This document shows positions 22,824 through 35,591 of a stretch of DNA of 64,000 nt, one piece after another (the first letter of the stretch is position 1; each line of letters begins with the position of its first letter). Origin of the DNA: Adenophora triphylla var. japonica (Eukaryota > Streptophyta > Magnoliopsida > Asterales > Campanulaceae); the NCBI GenBank assembly GCA_022495995.1, contig JAFEMH010001468.1, positions 310,001-374,000 on the forward strand. Direction: 5' to 3'. The notes under the pieces were generated by a model. The model did not search any database, was not told where the DNA came from, and worked only from the letters and a program-made list of their open reading frames with translations. A program made the position numbers and the translations under genes.

Positions 22824-23689
22824 GATACTCTGCATGGATTTCCTCGTATCCCATTAAGCGTTGGTCAAGTAAGTCATATCACTTAAAATTGAGTACTCTA
22901 TTTAGTCTTATATTTATTTCAAAGATAGTATTTTAAATTCAATATCCCTATTGTAGTGATAATAATATTAAGAATTGATGAATTTGTGTATTAACTGACT
23001 ACAATATAATTTATTACTCTATTTATTCTTGTATTTATTTCATAAGGTTACTCCACCTTATCACTAATCCACATCATTTTCTTGTTCACAGATTCCTACA
23101 ACATTGGGTGATAACGGGTCAGATGAGATTTGTAGCTAGATGACTTTTTTGTAAGTAATTTTTTTTAAATCATACTCAAGTTTTTTTTTTTTTTACTTAA
23201 TTTCTTTGTTAGTTTTTTTCAAACTTATAATATATCATGTCATCGATTAGTAATTATTATCCATTTGTTTTAAATCTAAAATATGAAGTACTCATTATTT
23301 TGTTTATGTTTTCAATTGTCAACGATATTCATTCACTTATGAAGATTTGCTTTTATGTATACGCATGACAGGATTGGAGCATTGATGATGTCTCTTTGAT
23401 CTTCAACTTCAACTTCAAAACTTTAATGTTTTAGACTAGATTATGGTCATGATTACACTTTTGGACTTTTTATGAAAATTTATACACTATTGTTAAAATG
23501 GTCATTTAACTCTTTTATTGCTACTAAATGTAGTACAATGAATATATAGTACACTAGGTTTTATAATTAAAAAAATCTATATATCACAGTTTTGAATTGT
23601 GTTACAAATATGAAAAACACACATTTTGGTATCATTTGACACGTTAATTACCAATACAAATGATGACTTATATGTCACACATAACTTCT
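22824..23689. other. AT-rich 3' part of the CACTA element
   Basis: No gene is supported. Short ACTCTATTTA-type phrases repeat at about 22900 and 23020, and several T-runs are present. One 3' exon may lie near 23092-23140 (after a CACAG acceptor), giving a short serine/aspartate-containing tail. I cannot confirm it. Confidence 0.4.
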
Positions 23690-23988
23690 ACGACGGTTCC
23701 AAATTGTCACAAGTATTCAAAATTGCACCGTTTTTAAATGTTACAACAACCGTGACAAATAAAAAAATAACATATATCACACTTATTGTGTTATGATTTT
23801 TAACCGTGACCATAACTGTAGCAAATACTATTTGTCACGGTTTAGAACTGTAGAAAAGTATAAGCAACGCTCACAAAAGGATCGGACAAAAAACCGTGAC
23901 AAAACCGTGGTAAATACTATTAGCTACGGATTTATCTCTATTTATTACGGTTCGACTACCGTGGCTAAAAACCCTTATTCTTGTAGTG
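23690..23988. mobile_element. CACTA right terminus with subterminal repeats
   Basis: The block ends CTTATTCTTGTAGTG, whose complement CACTACAAGAATAAG is a classic CACTA terminal sequence. The preceding 300 bp hold many copies of ACCGTGACAAA / TTTGTCACGGT variants in both orientations, the expected transposase-binding subterminal repeats. It is inserted in helicase coding sequence: the next base resumes the minus-strand helicase. The left terminus (CACTACAAG on the + strand) is not visible upstream, so the element is truncated. Confidence 0.78.
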
Positions 23989-24403
23989 GCCTCCATAAAT
24001 AAGATGAATTAGTAGTGACGTTCACAATATCTTGTCCACTACCCTTTAGAATCAAAAGAAGTTTTTGCCTAAACTTTCCACCAAAACCAATTGTCTTCCC
24101 ATCAAAACGATATGCATTGCTCTTAGGAACAACCACTCTCATTATATCTCTCATACTCCTATCCAAAGTTTCAAAACAATTTTTATGCATCATTGGCGTC
24201 TCATCCCAAATAATTAATTGTGCCTTTATGATTAATTCAGCTAAAGGACTTCCTTGACTGATATTAGAAACTAAATATTCATTCAGATAAAGGAAATGAC
24301 AAACGTCGAATGAGCCGTTCCCCCCCCCCCCATGTAATAATAAAGACACTATACCACTTGAAGCAACATTCAATACAATAAGTCCCTTTGAATGCAAGAT
24401 AGC
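23989..24403 (-). pseudogene. Helitron Pif1-type helicase fragment, inverted copy
   Basis: The minus strand encodes SQGSPLAELIIKAQLIIWDE, the Walker-B region of Helitron helicases, then MMHKNCFETLDRSMRDIM and IGFGGKFRQ, ending at SSYLW where the CACTA terminus begins. It is an inverted, slightly diverged duplicate of 24957-25366. A run of about eleven C at 24320-24331 disrupts the upstream part. It shares a frame lesion with the other copy near the TCTGAATGAAT phrase, so duplication followed decay. Confidence 0.8.
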
Positions 24404-25960
24404 AAATATTATTATTTGTTGAAGACAAGGTGGATATTGAAGGTATTTTCGAAGCTAGTGAGTGGTCAACCGCTCATTCGTTGAGATTTCTTTTTGCATT
24501 CCTGTTGACTTCTGGCTATATGAGTAGACCGGAATACATGTGAGATAGGTATTGGAGTTATTTATGTGAAGATGTGATTTATAGACAAATGTCTATTCTC
24601 CTCCATTTAGATTTGGTGTTGGATGAAACACAGGTGCAAAATTATGGGTTTGCTAAAATTGAAAAAAAAAACAATCATAGAAATCAAGAAAGAAGCTTAC
24701 TTGAGTTAAAGATGTTGCCATATCTTGATGTTGATTCCTTTCAAGTTACAAGAAATTAGTTAATTCATGTGAAATATATTATGAACGAGAGAGGTTGGAA
24801 GCTGAATTTGGAGATTGGTGGGGAACTTGGATGATCATCAGAGAGAAGTTTATAATGTCATTTATGAAACATGTTTAGCCAAAATTTTGAAGACGTTCTT
24901 TGTGTCCATATGGGTATGGAGGGAGTGGGAAAACGTACATTTGGAGGACCTTATTTCCTATCTTGCATTCAAAGGGACTTATTGTATTGATTGTTGCTTC
25001 AAGTGGTATAGCGTCTTTATTGTTACCTGGGGGAAGAACGGCTCATTCAACGTTTGTCATTCCCTTTATCTGAATGAATATTTAGTTTATAATATCAGTC
25101 AAGGAAGTCCTTTAGCTGAATTAATCATAAAGGCACAGTTGATTATATGGGATGAGATGCCAATGATGCATAAACATTGTATTGAAGATTTGGATAGGAG
25201 TATAAGAGATATAATGAGAGTGGTTGTTCCTAAGAGGAATGCATATTGTTTTCATGGGAAGATAATTGGTTTTGGTGGAAATTTTAGGCAAAAACTTCCT
25301 TTGATTCTAAAGGGTAGTGGACAAGATATTGTGAACGCCACTACTAATTCGTCTTATTTATGGAGGCATTGTGTGGTGTTGAGGTTCACAAGAATATGAG
25401 GTTACAAGGTTTGAATTCAAGTTTGAGCTTGGAGAGATTTAGATAATTTTTTGATTGGATTGCTAGAGTAGGAGAAGGAAAGTTAATGAGCCAAATGATG
25501 GGATTGTTCGCATTGAAATATCTATAATTGAGGAGTTTAATGATCTGATTACTGGGATGGTTGAGAGTATATATTCTGACTATTTGAGTGGCAGTAATTA
25601 TTTATCCTACTTTGAAGAAAGAGCAATTTTGGCTCCAACCTTGGATGTTGTTGACATTGTTAATAGGTATATGGTGTCGTTGAATGATTCTGCAACGAGG
25701 ACATATTTAAGTTCTGATGTCCCTTGTCATATGATTAAAATTTTGAGTCCTTGAGTGATCTTCACACATCAGAATTCATAAGAAATATTCGTATATCTGG
25801 GCATTCTAATCACACATTAAACTTGAAAGTAGGAACTCCTGTGATGTTATTTCGTAATATAGACTCCCCACTTAGTCTTTACAATGACACATGATTGATT
25901 ATCACTAGGCTTGGAAATATTGTTTTAGAAGATGAGGTCCTTTTTTAGGAAATATTGGTA
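24404..25960 (+). pseudogene. Helitron Rep/helicase remnant
   Basis: Successive frames give the helicase N-terminal segment (FEASEWSTAHSLRFLF near 24450-24510, YLCEDVIYRQMSIL near 24560), the Walker A loop [13 protein letters not shown] at about 24913-24955, the Walker B segment LIIWDE at about 25140, IGFGGNFRQKLPLI at about 25265, then YLSYFEERAILAPTLDVVD, the conserved late motif, at about 25600, and SGHSNHTLNLKVGTPVMLFR near 25800-25860. This order matches the Pif1-like helicase of plant Helitron transposases. There are many stops and frameshifts. No Helitron termini could be tied to it. Confidence 0.82.
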
Positions 25961-26049
25961 GAAAATTTTTTATTCTGAGGTGTGGAACCCCCATTATGAA
26001 AAATTAATACATGATTACTCTACTTTTGGTTTCGCCTTTGTATTTTGAT

Positions 26050-28014
26050 GAATATTCACTAGTTTCGTCATGTTTTTTTTTAGGTTTATGACTAACTTTG
26101 TTGGTTTTGAACTTAACTGACTAACAAAATAACTAAAGAGAGCAAAACAATCATTATGTGATGCTTGTCTCGTGCGAGATAACCTCTCTAGAAAGTGAAT
26201 CTAATTCACTTTCCTTCTCTGTTTCGATCTCTTTCTTGATCCTTACTCTTTTAATTCAAGATTTGATCTTATTTGGGGTATCTCTTGACTGGTTTACTCC
26301 CAATCAATATCTCTCCGATTCGTGACTTCGATTCCTTCTTAAATTAATACTACTTCTCTTGGTCAACAAGCCATGTATGACTATAAATATTGGGTCCTCC
26401 TCTTTAATTGGCACACATTTTGTTGTGTTCTTTCCTTGAAAGAATACACAAAACACTCTCATATTCCCTTTCATAAGTCAAACTTTGCGATTTATTGCTT
26501 TGCATCTCGAACCTTTGTCGAGGTCACCACTCGAATTATCGAAGTCTTTAAAGGTAAATTCCCTTTAATATCTTTATCTTATCTTTTTCTCTATTGATTT
26601 TAGAGTAGTGTAATCAAATAAAAAAATATTAGACTAGAGTCTCTCCAATTCAAGGAGATGGTATCGAATCACATAATTTGACATCCCAACCTAATAACAT
26701 AAAACTAACTTGTTTTACTTGTTTATTTGATTCATTTGAATATATTGATAATACTTAAGAAAGACCAATTATAAAATTGGGTGGATTTGATTCTTCATAA
26801 CCTTCCAATGTAACCCCCGAACCCTCTAACATCTGGATTTGGTTTATGTTTCATGAAATAACATAATGACGACTCAATAAATTAAAAGGAGATTAGGAAG
26901 AAGCATAAGAATGTTTCTCTCCATTTTCACAGTGCCAACCCCAATGGGTACAATAATTTAAAAGGGTTAGACTCACATGTTCTAGGTATAATCAATTTGT
27001 TCATATTTTCGGTAAAAATTTGTAATCAATCTTTTTTCTGACCTTCTTGTCTCATACGAGACAATCCAGTCTCATACGAGACTAGTAGTCCAGTCTCTGG
27101 ATATAGTTTTCCTTGTTCTATAAAGGGAGTTCACAACTCATTTTATACATGAAAGGGGGATTCCATATTCAATATTTACAGAGTTTTTTCATCCTAGAAC
27201 CCTCTTAACGATGAAAGACTCGAACTCAATCATTACTTTTCTTGTGCTAACTCTCCTTTGCAAGATATTTAATGATTGTTAATTACATGCGTGAGATTGA
27301 ATTTTATTTTATTACCGGTCATTAGCTGGCTCAGACTTTGTAAAATTTAAAATTAATTCTCTCTCTCTTTTATGTGTGAACTACGTTGGTATGAGTCTCT
27401 CTACCATGGGAAAAACATAGGCTACCACTTGGTGCGACCATTATTTGTGTTCTTTTTTCAAAGAAAAAATATAATCTATCACTTATACTTGAATCACACA
27501 CATGCACTCATTGATTAATTGTTTGTGTTATACTACATAACCCTTCTTTAACCTGGGGACCCATACTAAGGATGGACGTCGTTCCTTTTTATCGTCAGTC
27601 TATCCAATGTTGGTGTATTCCACTCCGGGATTCGCTCCTTTACGACTGTCAATTGTAGGGAGCATGAGTTGTAAGCCTGCATAAACCACAAGCATCATTC
27701 TAGACGTGTTAAGACACTCTTTTGACTGGTTGGTTAGACCTAGGGGCTATTTTAATTTATTATGTGAAGGAACCAATGAATGTTCCTATGGAATGCCCCT
27801 TCGGAATGTCTCTATAAATATTTTTCTTTAACGAGAAATACTCCTTCACAAATTTTATTGCATATGTCTTTATTTTACAATGAACTACATTAATCGCTAG
27901 GTCAATAGGTTTGGATTCGAATGGTGGATTCCGATGAGAATATGGTACCTTTGCCCAAAATTGTCCGTTTTGGGGAGTAAAATACAGGTGGAATACAAGG
28001 GGCTCATTTTCTAG
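26050..28014 (+). repeat. Probable 5' LTR of a third Tat element
   Basis: A degraded primer-binding site follows at 28016, and Tat gag follows that. A TATA box (TATAAAG) is at 27119-27125. Two copies of the perfect palindrome-like GTCTCATACGAGAC lie just upstream at 27049-27062 and 27069-27082, and a variant, GTCTCGTGCGAGAT, lies at 26167-26180. No genes are supported inside. The left boundary is uncertain because no partner LTR is present. Confidence 0.5.
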
Positions 28015-28015
28015 G

Positions 28016-28030
28016 GTGACGAATCCGCTG
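28016..28030 (+). promoter_or_regulatory. Degraded tRNA-Arg-type primer-binding site
   Basis: GTGACGAATCCGCTG is close to GTGGCGACTCCGCTG, the intact site of the minus-strand Tat element at 9875-9893. Its position before a Tat gag supports the call. Confidence 0.5.
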
Positions 28031-28320
28031 TTTCTGAGACTTTAGATAGGAACCCTAAAATTAATTTACCTCAGTCCGACCAAGATTATGATTAAAATTT
28101 GGAACATAAAGTTTATGTCGTGCGTGTCTCATAGAGACTACCTTGTCTCTTACGAAACAAACATGTCAGTTTGTGTGTTTTTTGCCTGCTTGGTCAGCCT
28201 TAAGACTTTATACCCAAAATTCAGCCTATTTGTTGTGACTCAATAATGGGTTAACACAAATTTCTACACATCTAGGTCTGCCTACGAAGCTGCAAGTTCT
28301 TTCAAGATTCTCCCAACACA

Positions 28321-30213
28321 ATGTCTACTCTTGCCACCGAGAATGAGGTCAATGAGGCCAAAGCCCTACTTGCTCAAGACATCCAAAAGATGGAAGATCA
28401 ACGCCCAATTTGAGGAGAGAAAGGCTCATGATGAAGATATACAAGCCATGGCCGAAGAGAGTCGTGCACTAAAAGCCAAGAAGGCTAAGAAAATGAAGAA
28501 TAAACAAGATGTTGTATTTGATGCCTCCTCTGAAGACGAGGTATCTTATATTAAGAAAGATAAGAAGTCGATAAATAAAGGCGACAAGACTCCGAAAAAG
28601 AGGAACTCAACTCGATAACTACCAAGGAAAATATAGAAGGTAGTAATGAAATCAAGGATGTCACCGATTCTGTGACCATGGATTATCTAGAAAAGAGGTT
28701 TGCTTCCCTCGATACTACAAAGGGTCGATTCACTCCTTTGGACCATGATGCTCTACATCTCTCCATAATCAGGCTCTCACGCAAGTATGGGATACCCGAT
28801 GTTGCTAAGTTTAGCGGAACCACTTGTGCTCATGCTAATGTTGAGACTTACAATTGGGCTATGCTCCCCAAGGGCATTGATGATCAGATTATATCCAAAT
28901 ATTTCCCTCAAACTTTGGAAGTTTTTTGTAAGGGTTTGATATATATTACTCCCTCTACCTACTAGGCTTGATTGGCCTGTCGCATGTAGGGTGTTTCAGA
29001 TCAGTTTGAGGACTACTCCACTTATCTCCCTACTAGGAGAGCTCTTGAACAAACCAAATAGTACCATAATGAAATTTTCACTGATTTTGCTAATAGATGG
29101 ATGGCTAAGCTTACATAGATTGTTGACAGACCTAGCGTCAAAGAACAAATCCGTATTTTCCTCCAATGCCTTCATGCGAAATTTCAAGACAAGTTCACCG
29201 GCAACTAATTCCTTAGTTCATTGAGCTCCAAGAATTCGACATAAGAATTGATGACCTTCTAAAGCACACAAAAGAGACTAAGAAATATAGTAGCTTCCGC
29301 TAAGGCAAAACTGCTACAGGTTAGGATGTTTAGCCATCCTAACACTAGAAAGTACTATGTTGGAGGGGATTACCGAAGAAGGTCTTTTTGACATTTTCGT
29401 ATAAGAAGGAAAGGTGAAATCAAGAGAAGGAAGCCCACAAAAGAAAGATCTTGGCCCAAATCAAGTTCATCAATTATTCTGCAAGTACCACAACTTCATC
29501 GACCATGATACCAACACTTGTCATCACTTGAGGGATTTTATACAAGACCTTATTGATAAAAAAGAAATAGAAATACCAAATGTTGTTACCAATATCTTTC
29601 CTAATAATGGGGGAATTAATGCTATAGAGTTAGGTGCTAGTAATCAAGATCCTACTCGCATGATGATACTTCTGGTGAGAGCACTCATATTTTTAATAAT
29701 GATAGTTATTTATGTTATATGTTGTTTTGGAACAAAATATTAGAAAAGAATGCCGAAATAAAGACCATAAACCTATTAACTCGTTTTGAATGAGTCATAA
29801 TAAAGAAAGATCCAACGATTGAAGAGCCTAAACCAACAAAGGCTCAAACTCCTATTGAGTCTGATGACCCTCTTCTTGCTCAATTAAAGAAAACACGTGT
29901 CAACATCAGAACTCATAGGGGCTTCAAAGAACCATCGTGACGTGACATGTTGTCTAAAGCTTGGATCAAATGATAGTTTCAAACGATATCACACCCGATA
30001 AACTCACTCAAATTATTGACAACATACAATTTAACAATGCTCCTTTATTGACTTATACCACCTTATGGGACTGATCATCAAGAGGCTTTGTACATCACCT
30101 CACAAAAGTACTTCAGACATCAAATGCCTAAGATAATGGGTCAGCAATCAACCAATTATCACGAAAGGTCCTGACCATGTTGGGGCTAGGGCTCAAGGAC
30201 TTGAAGCCATATA
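28321..30213 (+). pseudogene. Tat gag and start of protease, truncated
   Basis: An ATG at 28321 opens a lysine-rich, coiled-coil-like N-terminus (28321-28617). Then come the gag segment (FSGTTCAHANVETYNWAM at about 28810, FANRWMAKLT near 29075, and a helix near 29130-29200) and a zinc-like motif, CKYHNFIDHDTNTCHHLRDF, at about 29480-29540, typical of Tat gag. Downstream, LLAQLKKTRVNIRTHRGF (29873-29930) and PPYGTDHQEALYITSQKY (30055-30110) belong to the entrance of the aspartic protease. The sequence stops near 30213 before the catalytic DNGS. Multiple stops and frameshifts are present. Confidence 0.72.
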
Positions 30214-30377
30214 TAAAAAAAAAATAAGAAGCAAATAAATGATAAAAAATAGTTGAAAATAAAAAATAAATAAGGCTGTAGTAGTAAAAAGAGAACTTAG
30301 TATACATGAAACATCAGGCCCTGCCCTAAGGCAAGGCAAGTAAGGCCACTTGCCTAGGCCTTCCAAATATATACTAA

Positions 30378-30409
30378 CTAGTATTCTCTTACCCGTGTCA
30401 CTGACACGG
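30378..30409 (-). mobile_element. Helitron 3' terminus (hairpin plus CTAG)
   Basis: On the minus strand a perfect 7-bp stem, CCGTGTC-AGT-GACACGG (30409-30393), is followed 11 nt later by CTAG at 30381-30378 and then a host T. A short GC-rich hairpin about 10-12 nt before CTRR-T is the diagnostic 3' end of Helitrons. The element would extend to the right into AT-rich DNA; I could not find its 5' TC end. Confidence 0.55.
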
Positions 30410-30639
30410 TGGCAGTAGACAAATTAAAGAAATGATGAAATCTCCTTTCTCCCATCCCAAAAAAAAAAAATCTACCCAATACCCTGATGATTACTTTGTT
30501 CCATAATCAACATTTGATGGAGGATGGTTTGTTTGTGTAACTGCCGAAGAGGATATGAGAAAGTCGATTATCCGGGACCATTATTCATTTATGGTTAGTA
30601 AAAAAACATTTTTTATTCCCCATTTTACTATATATTTTT

Positions 30640-31740
30640 TTTCGTAACAACAATCCAACCCATTAATCATATAAATAATTAATAATAATTATAATCCATA
30701 ACTCATCCCCTATCCTATTTTTACCCAAGGTTCGAAAAAAAAAATTAAGTAATCATGACGAACGATTTTTTAATTGATTTAGGTACAAACATTTTTCTAA
30801 AATAAGTTTTTTTTTTTGAAAGATTCTAAAATCATTAAAAAACTTAATTATATATAATAGTAATTATTATTTTAATATACACTCCTTAAATAAATGATCC
30901 TAATAAAATAAAAGAGAAAAATAAATAAATCAAATTGGAATACACAAAAAAAATACCCAATTCAATTTTTTTTAAAGAAAGAGTATATATAAACCCTAAA
31001 CCTTATTTTAAGGAGTATACTAAATAATTAAAAAAAATAAAAAAATGATGATTTACTTATAATCGGTTACCATAAAAATACAAATCACCCCTAAACAACG
31101 CAAAATAATATACTCCAATATGTCCCAAAATAAAAGTCTATTTTTTTTAAAAAAAATATCACAATTGAATGTCTCTTTCTTATAAATTTTGATTCTAAAT
31201 AATTTTCTATCAATTACCACTCATTATATATTTGCAAAACAAATATTTTTAAAAGTGAATAGAAAGATTATTTATGAATCTTTGCTATAAATATTTATAA
31301 AAAAAGTTATTTTAAAATATAACTTAAATGAAAATTATTCATTATCGTTATTCTTTTTTCGTAACCCCAACCCAACCCATTAATCATATAAATAATTAAT
31401 AATAATTATAATCCATAACCCATTCCCTATCCTATTTTTACCCAAGGTTCGAAACAAAAAACTTATGTAATCATGACGAATGATTTTTTAATTGATTTAG
31501 GTACAAACATTTTTCTAAATTTTTTTTTTTTAAAGATTCTAAAATCGTTCAAAAACTTAAATAAATTATCCTAATAAAATAAAAGAGTAAAATAAATAAA
31601 TCAAATTGGAATACACATAAATAAAAAACAAAAAAAAAATGCCCAATTCAATTTTTTTTTGAAAGAAAGAGTATATATAAACCCTAAACCTTTTTTTAAG
31701 GAATATACTAAATAATCAAAAAAATTATCATTTATTTATA
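30640..31740. repeat. AT-rich direct duplication, about 380 bp, offset about 710 bp
   Basis: The phrase TTAATCATATAAATAATTAA, with its surroundings (30660-31020), recurs at 31378-31720 in the same order, including a CCCAAGGTTCGAAA phrase and GAGTATATATAAACCC. A third fragment (AAATGATCCTAATAAAATAA) appears near 31776. No coding signal. Probably internal to the Helitron that ends at 30378. Confidence 0.75.
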
Positions 31741-32513
31741 ATCGATTTTTCTGTTAAAAAAAAAGAATCTTAAAATAAATGATCCTAATAAAATAAAGGA
31801 GAAAAATATACAAATATGTTATTTTAAATTCGTTGGTCATAGTAATATGTAAAATGAAATTGACATAATATTTAAGAAGAGAATAGTGAAAAAAAGGACG
31901 GGAAGGAGAGAAGATAAAATGAACCGTTTTCAAAAATCGTCGAATAATGAGCGTTGGTTGAGTTCGTAACAATCAATCTCAACAATTAAATAAAATTAAG
32001 TTAATTTAAATTTAATTTAATTTTAGACTGTTTCTGACCTTTGGATTAGATTAATCCTAGCCACTCTTTATCCCTAGACTAGATAAGAGGCGGTTATTTC
32101 TCCCTTGTATTGTATTATAGATAATTAGGTTCACATTTTATAGCAATTTTACTATAGTGTCCCAGTCCCAGTGGTCAATAGCTCAAATGTAAATTTCTTC
32201 ACCTCTTCCACCAAGGGTCAATTCTTAGTTCCTATTTTTCTTTTCCATTTTACATTTTTTAATCTATTCTTCTAATTTGGCCTTTGTTTCACAATAGGCT
32301 TTCTTGAATTATTTTTGTTTAAATTTAATTTGCAATTATCTTTATAATTGTAAGACTATTTTATAATTATCATTAAAATTTTATTGCAACATTTCTTTAA
32401 ATTACTTTTAATTAACTAAAATAAATCATTTACAATTATCATTTTCAATGTTATTGATCATCTATCATTGGGGATAAAAAAAAAATGAGAGTCCACGCCA
32501 AATTCTTAACTTA
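31741..32513. other. AT-rich non-coding DNA
   Basis: I see no gene, LTR or TIR here. A possible 5' end for the Helitron was searched for and not found. Confidence 0.5.
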
Positions 32514-33311
32514 GACCATTTGCAATGGAGATGTTGAAAATAAAAATTTAACAATTGAAAGGCTTGCAATGGTTTGTTGAAAAAAAATTCAACAGTTGAA
32601 ACATTTGGTTTTTGTTGAATTTATTCAATACCTGTTGAAAAAAAAAATTGGGCTCCACTTATGCCACGTGTCGCCACCCCATTAGTCCGGATGAGGCGCG
32701 TGTCATCCACCTCCCGAAGAGGCGCGTCTTGCGCTGAAGTGTTGCCTTTTTTTTTTTCGTTTTTCCTGAGCGCCACTTGTCGATTTATGATTGGTCAATG
32801 AAATGTTTTTTGGTTAAAATTATTCGAATTTTTCAAAGGCAATTATCATATATCAAAAAAAAAAAAATTTACACCAAAATTCTTAATTTTTTTTATCTAT
32901 AAATAGAATCTTGTTTCAATTGATTTGGACACAGAAAAAAAAATAATATTTTTTCAATATAAATTAATTATATTTAAAAATAAAGAATATAAAATAAAAT
33001 AAAATAAGTATGAAGTATGAAGTATTTTTTTTAATTATAAATGATAATAATTATTATTATCATTAATAATAATTATTATTTTTTTAATTCATAATAATTA
33101 TTATTATTTTACTAATCATAAAAATAAAAAATAAAAAATAAAATAAAAGTGATGGGGTGTAGGATGATGAGTTGGAAGAGTGTTAAAAAAAATAAGGGTG
33201 TTGAAACCATTGTAGGGGTTAAAAATTGAATGAGGTGTTGAATAATTAGATGAATGAGAGAGAAAATAATGTATCACATTTTAAAGGGTGTTGAAACGAC
33301 TGTAGATAGCC
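32514..33311. mobile_element. Candidate TIR element or MITE, about 800 bp
   Basis: The left end GACCATTTGCAATGG and the inverse of the right end GGCTATCTACAGTCG differ almost only by transitions. The inner phrases GGAGATGTTGAAA and GGGTGTTGAAACGAC extend the resemblance. The interior holds several TTGAAA/TTCAAC words and a long AT hairpin (33050-33120). No transposase frame. Target duplication is unclear, so the superfamily is undecided. Confidence 0.4.
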
Positions 33312-33866
33312 TCAGGACCCCATTACCACATGACAGGCTGTGAAATATGTACACGTAGTATCATCATGTGGCACAACTAAATGATACGTATACTTTGAGC
33401 AAGCATTAGGGATGGCAATTTGTCCGAATTGGATTCGTATCCGGAACGATCCGCACCGTAGCGGGGCGGGTTTGGTAGCATTTTTTGAAAACCCGGCGGG
33501 TCACGGGGCGGGTTCGGTTTCACCCCTCAACCCGCGGTGCCCCGCCCCGCCCCGCATACTATTATATATATGTAATTACTATAATACCCTCACCCATTTT
33601 AATTAATTATTACCCTTACCCAGTTACCCGTAAACCCCCAGACCCCCAGTCCCCTATTTTCTATGCTATACGCGACTTCACTCTCTCTCTCTCATCATCT
33701 CAATCTCAAATCGATTTCTAGGGTTAGAGCCTTAGAGGATGCGGTGCTAGCTAGATACCCAACCCACGCCGGCTTCTCTCTCAGGCGACTTCCACTCCGC
33801 CGGCCGCCGCTTCTACGTCTTCCTCCGGTCACCGCGTCCAGATCTTCCTCCGGTTAGAATGGTAAG

Positions 33867-33995
<129 letters not shown>

Positions 33996-34398
33996 TTCTG
34001 TTTCTCTTTCATCAAATTTCAAGAGTCAAGCAAATTGAATCCCCCCCCTCTCTCAGCGATGAGAAATCTCTATTATGTGAGTTTCTATCTTTTTTTTTTT
34101 ATAATTTTCATCCTTATTGGGTTGTGGAAAAGATTAGATTTTTTCGCTACCAATGTGAATTTATTTGAGCTTCAGTATTTTTTTCACAAACACACATACA
34201 AACTGACACTGTTGAGTGGGGATATTGCTGTTGCTTGGTTTGAGAACTAAGAACTGTTTTTATTTTGGATTTTCTCAACTGGGTATTCTTTAATTTACAA
34301 TTCTTGATGAATCTGAAAGTAGATTTGTTTGGAGAAATTTGTCAAAATGTTTTGGGATTTTGATAACTGGGTTGTATCTTGTGAGGATTTAAGTTGTG

Positions 34399-34453
34399 GT
34401 GCGGGGCGGGGCGGGGCGGATGCGGGTTCTCCAGTTGGCGGGGCGGGGCGGGT
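34399..34453 (+). other. G-quadruplex-prone subterminal repeats
   Basis: Three adjacent GGGGC units (GCGGGGCGGGGCGGGGCGG), followed by CGGGGCGGGGCGGG after 25 bp, give more than four G3+ runs with 1-base loops on the + strand. They mirror C-rich runs at the left end of the same hAT element. Confidence 0.7.
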
Positions 34454-34540
34454 TCGGTACTAGGGGGTTTCTTTGAGGGGCGGGTACGGTTTTGATCAAA
34501 CCCGCCCCGTATCCACCCCGTTGCCATCCCTAGCAAGCAT

Positions 34541-35591
34541 AGCCAACCTTAAAATTACTGGGCCCAACTATTAAATATTGTGCTTAATGGGCCGGGTTAA
34601 CAACCATTGACTTGGTTTGTGCAAATAGACACACACCCTCATGTCACTCTCAAAAATAAATATTTTAGGTGGGAAAAGCGTGGTCCATACACGGTTGGGT
34701 TGACACTCTCAAAGTTACAGTCTTACTCGGGCCTTGACTTGGACACAAAAGTCCGGTTAACTTGTCATAGTCAGTTTCTCTTTAGCCCCATTTTAGGGCA
34801 ATCAACCAAGTCCAAGCACTTGAACTTAATCACTGTTCTAGAACCTAGGTTGCTTAGGTCCCGACTGCTAGGCACTAACGATTATAAAACGCCGTGATTA
34901 ATTTCAAATTCATCAATTAACGCGTTTAGTTAGAAAATATTTTCTTCATCTTAGCGCGAGAAATAAGAAAAAGTGTAAGTGATGTAATTGTTGTGAATTT
35001 TAAAAGTTGGTACGAGAGAGAAATGAGAATTAAGAAAATACTCTCTTCGCCCCGTCTAGACGCCGCTAAGCCCAACTTCGGCGAATAGCTACCACCTAGT
35101 AATTTTAAAACCTTGAAATTAAGTAAATTACAGCCTCTCGGATTTTGATTAGCTAGTTCCTCCCGGAACTTCTGCAACAACCTATTGTGAACCCTGATAT
35201 CAACAGTAATAATTAATTTGATTCAGGTGTCATCCATTTAAGGCAAAATTATGTAAAAAATGAGGAAGTTGTGGCTAATTCACAGCCATTGGTTTCACGA
35301 CTGCTGCAAATGACACATGAGCTCCAAATCCTATCTTTATCTAAAAGGAAAAGCATGTTTTCATCATTGAAATTTTAATATACAATTTTCTCATTAAACT
35401 TTTATTTTTTTCAAAGTTTTTATTAAATTTTTCATATTTTTAAAATGTTATTTATAATTTCGCTAAATGCATAAAGAAAGTCAGTCATATGACATCATTT
35501 GACTAACTTTTCATTAAATTTTTAATCAAATTACTGATGTGTACGCTAACTAAATTATGGGCGGTAAATCACCCGTCATTAACTTCGCACG
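34541..35591. other. Unassigned spacer
   Basis: Mixed AT-rich DNA lies between the hAT element and the left LTR-like arm. Only short frames are present; none shows a domain I recognise. Confidence 0.5.

Noticed and set aside
34926..35180. Minus-strand 84-codon frame
   Set aside because: No recognisable domain, no splice context and AT-rich composition; probably chance.
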